From contig JACDBY010000014.1 of the NCBI GenBank assembly GCA_013694685.1, positions 1 to 6,305 of the forward strand: DNA of 6,305 nt. Reading direction: 5' to 3'. Shown piece after piece: positions 6,286-6,305 of the stretch. The notes under the pieces were generated by a model that saw only the letters and a list, made by a program, of their open reading frames with translations, had not been told where the DNA came from and ran no database searches. This DNA comes from Actinomycetota bacterium. Lineage in GTDB: Bacteria > Actinomycetota > Thermoleophilia > Gaiellales > Gaiellaceae. The stretch's first letter is position 1. Each line of letters begins with the position of its first letter. The translations under genes and the position numbers were made by a program.

Positions 6286-6305
6286 GGGCCGGACCTTTCC
6301 GGCCC
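6286..6305 (+). terminator. GC-rich hairpin directly after the helicase stop, probable terminator
   Basis: GGGCCGGA (6286-6293) and TCCGGCCC (6298-6305) form a perfect 8-bp stem with a CCTT loop. It starts at the base after the TAG stop codon. The position and strength suggest an intrinsic terminator, but the window ends at the last base of the stem, so a following T-run cannot be seen. Confidence 0.6.

Overview
The window is GC-rich (about 70%) DNA with very high third-position G+C, TGA/TAG stops and few Shine-Dalgarno sequences. FadA and FadB look most like actinobacterial homologues; I suspect a deep-branching actinobacterium such as Thermoleophilia, but that placement rests on recalled family resemblance and no search was possible.

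Left edge (1-480): the first 98 bases probably hold the start of a leftward gene that leaves the window. It diverges from a short rightward gene (149-469) encoding a signal peptide and about one and a half kelch blades. That protein looks cut off, since a complete kelch propeller is several hundred residues.

Centre (463-3728): a two-gene fatty acid beta-oxidation operon. fadA (501-1697) is a 3-ketoacyl-CoA thiolase. fadB (1725 or 1737 to 3728) is a fused enoyl-CoA hydratase/3-hydroxyacyl-CoA dehydrogenase. Together they form the usual FadAB multienzyme pair for the hydration, dehydrogenation and thiolysis steps. A palindrome, TGACTGA-ACAG-TCAGTCA, lies just upstream of fadA with the geometry of TetR-type FadR fatty-acid-degradation operators. 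A -10-like TATCCT ends 7 nt before the fadA ATG, which suggests a leaderless, repressible transcript.

The fadA-fadB junction is the most unusual part. A perfect 13-bp inverted repeat (1702-1714 / 1738-1750) contains the only strong Shine-Dalgarno sequence nearby and loops out the candidate start codons. That Shine-Dalgarno faces a 7-codon ORF (1717-1740) whose TGA overlaps the second candidate fadB ATG as ATGA. It resembles a translational attenuator or coupling device setting the FadB:FadA ratio.

Right part (3729-6285): after a 145-bp gap with a possible promoter lies an SF2 (DEAH-box, ResIII-type) helicase with all core motifs. It also has a long acidic insertion before the Walker A motif, an Arg-rich linker, an unassigned C-terminal half and a basic tail. 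A GC-rich hairpin starting one base after its stop codon, probably a terminator, closes the window. There are no RNA genes, mobile elements or CRISPR arrays that I can see, and no gene-free stretch longer than 300 bases.
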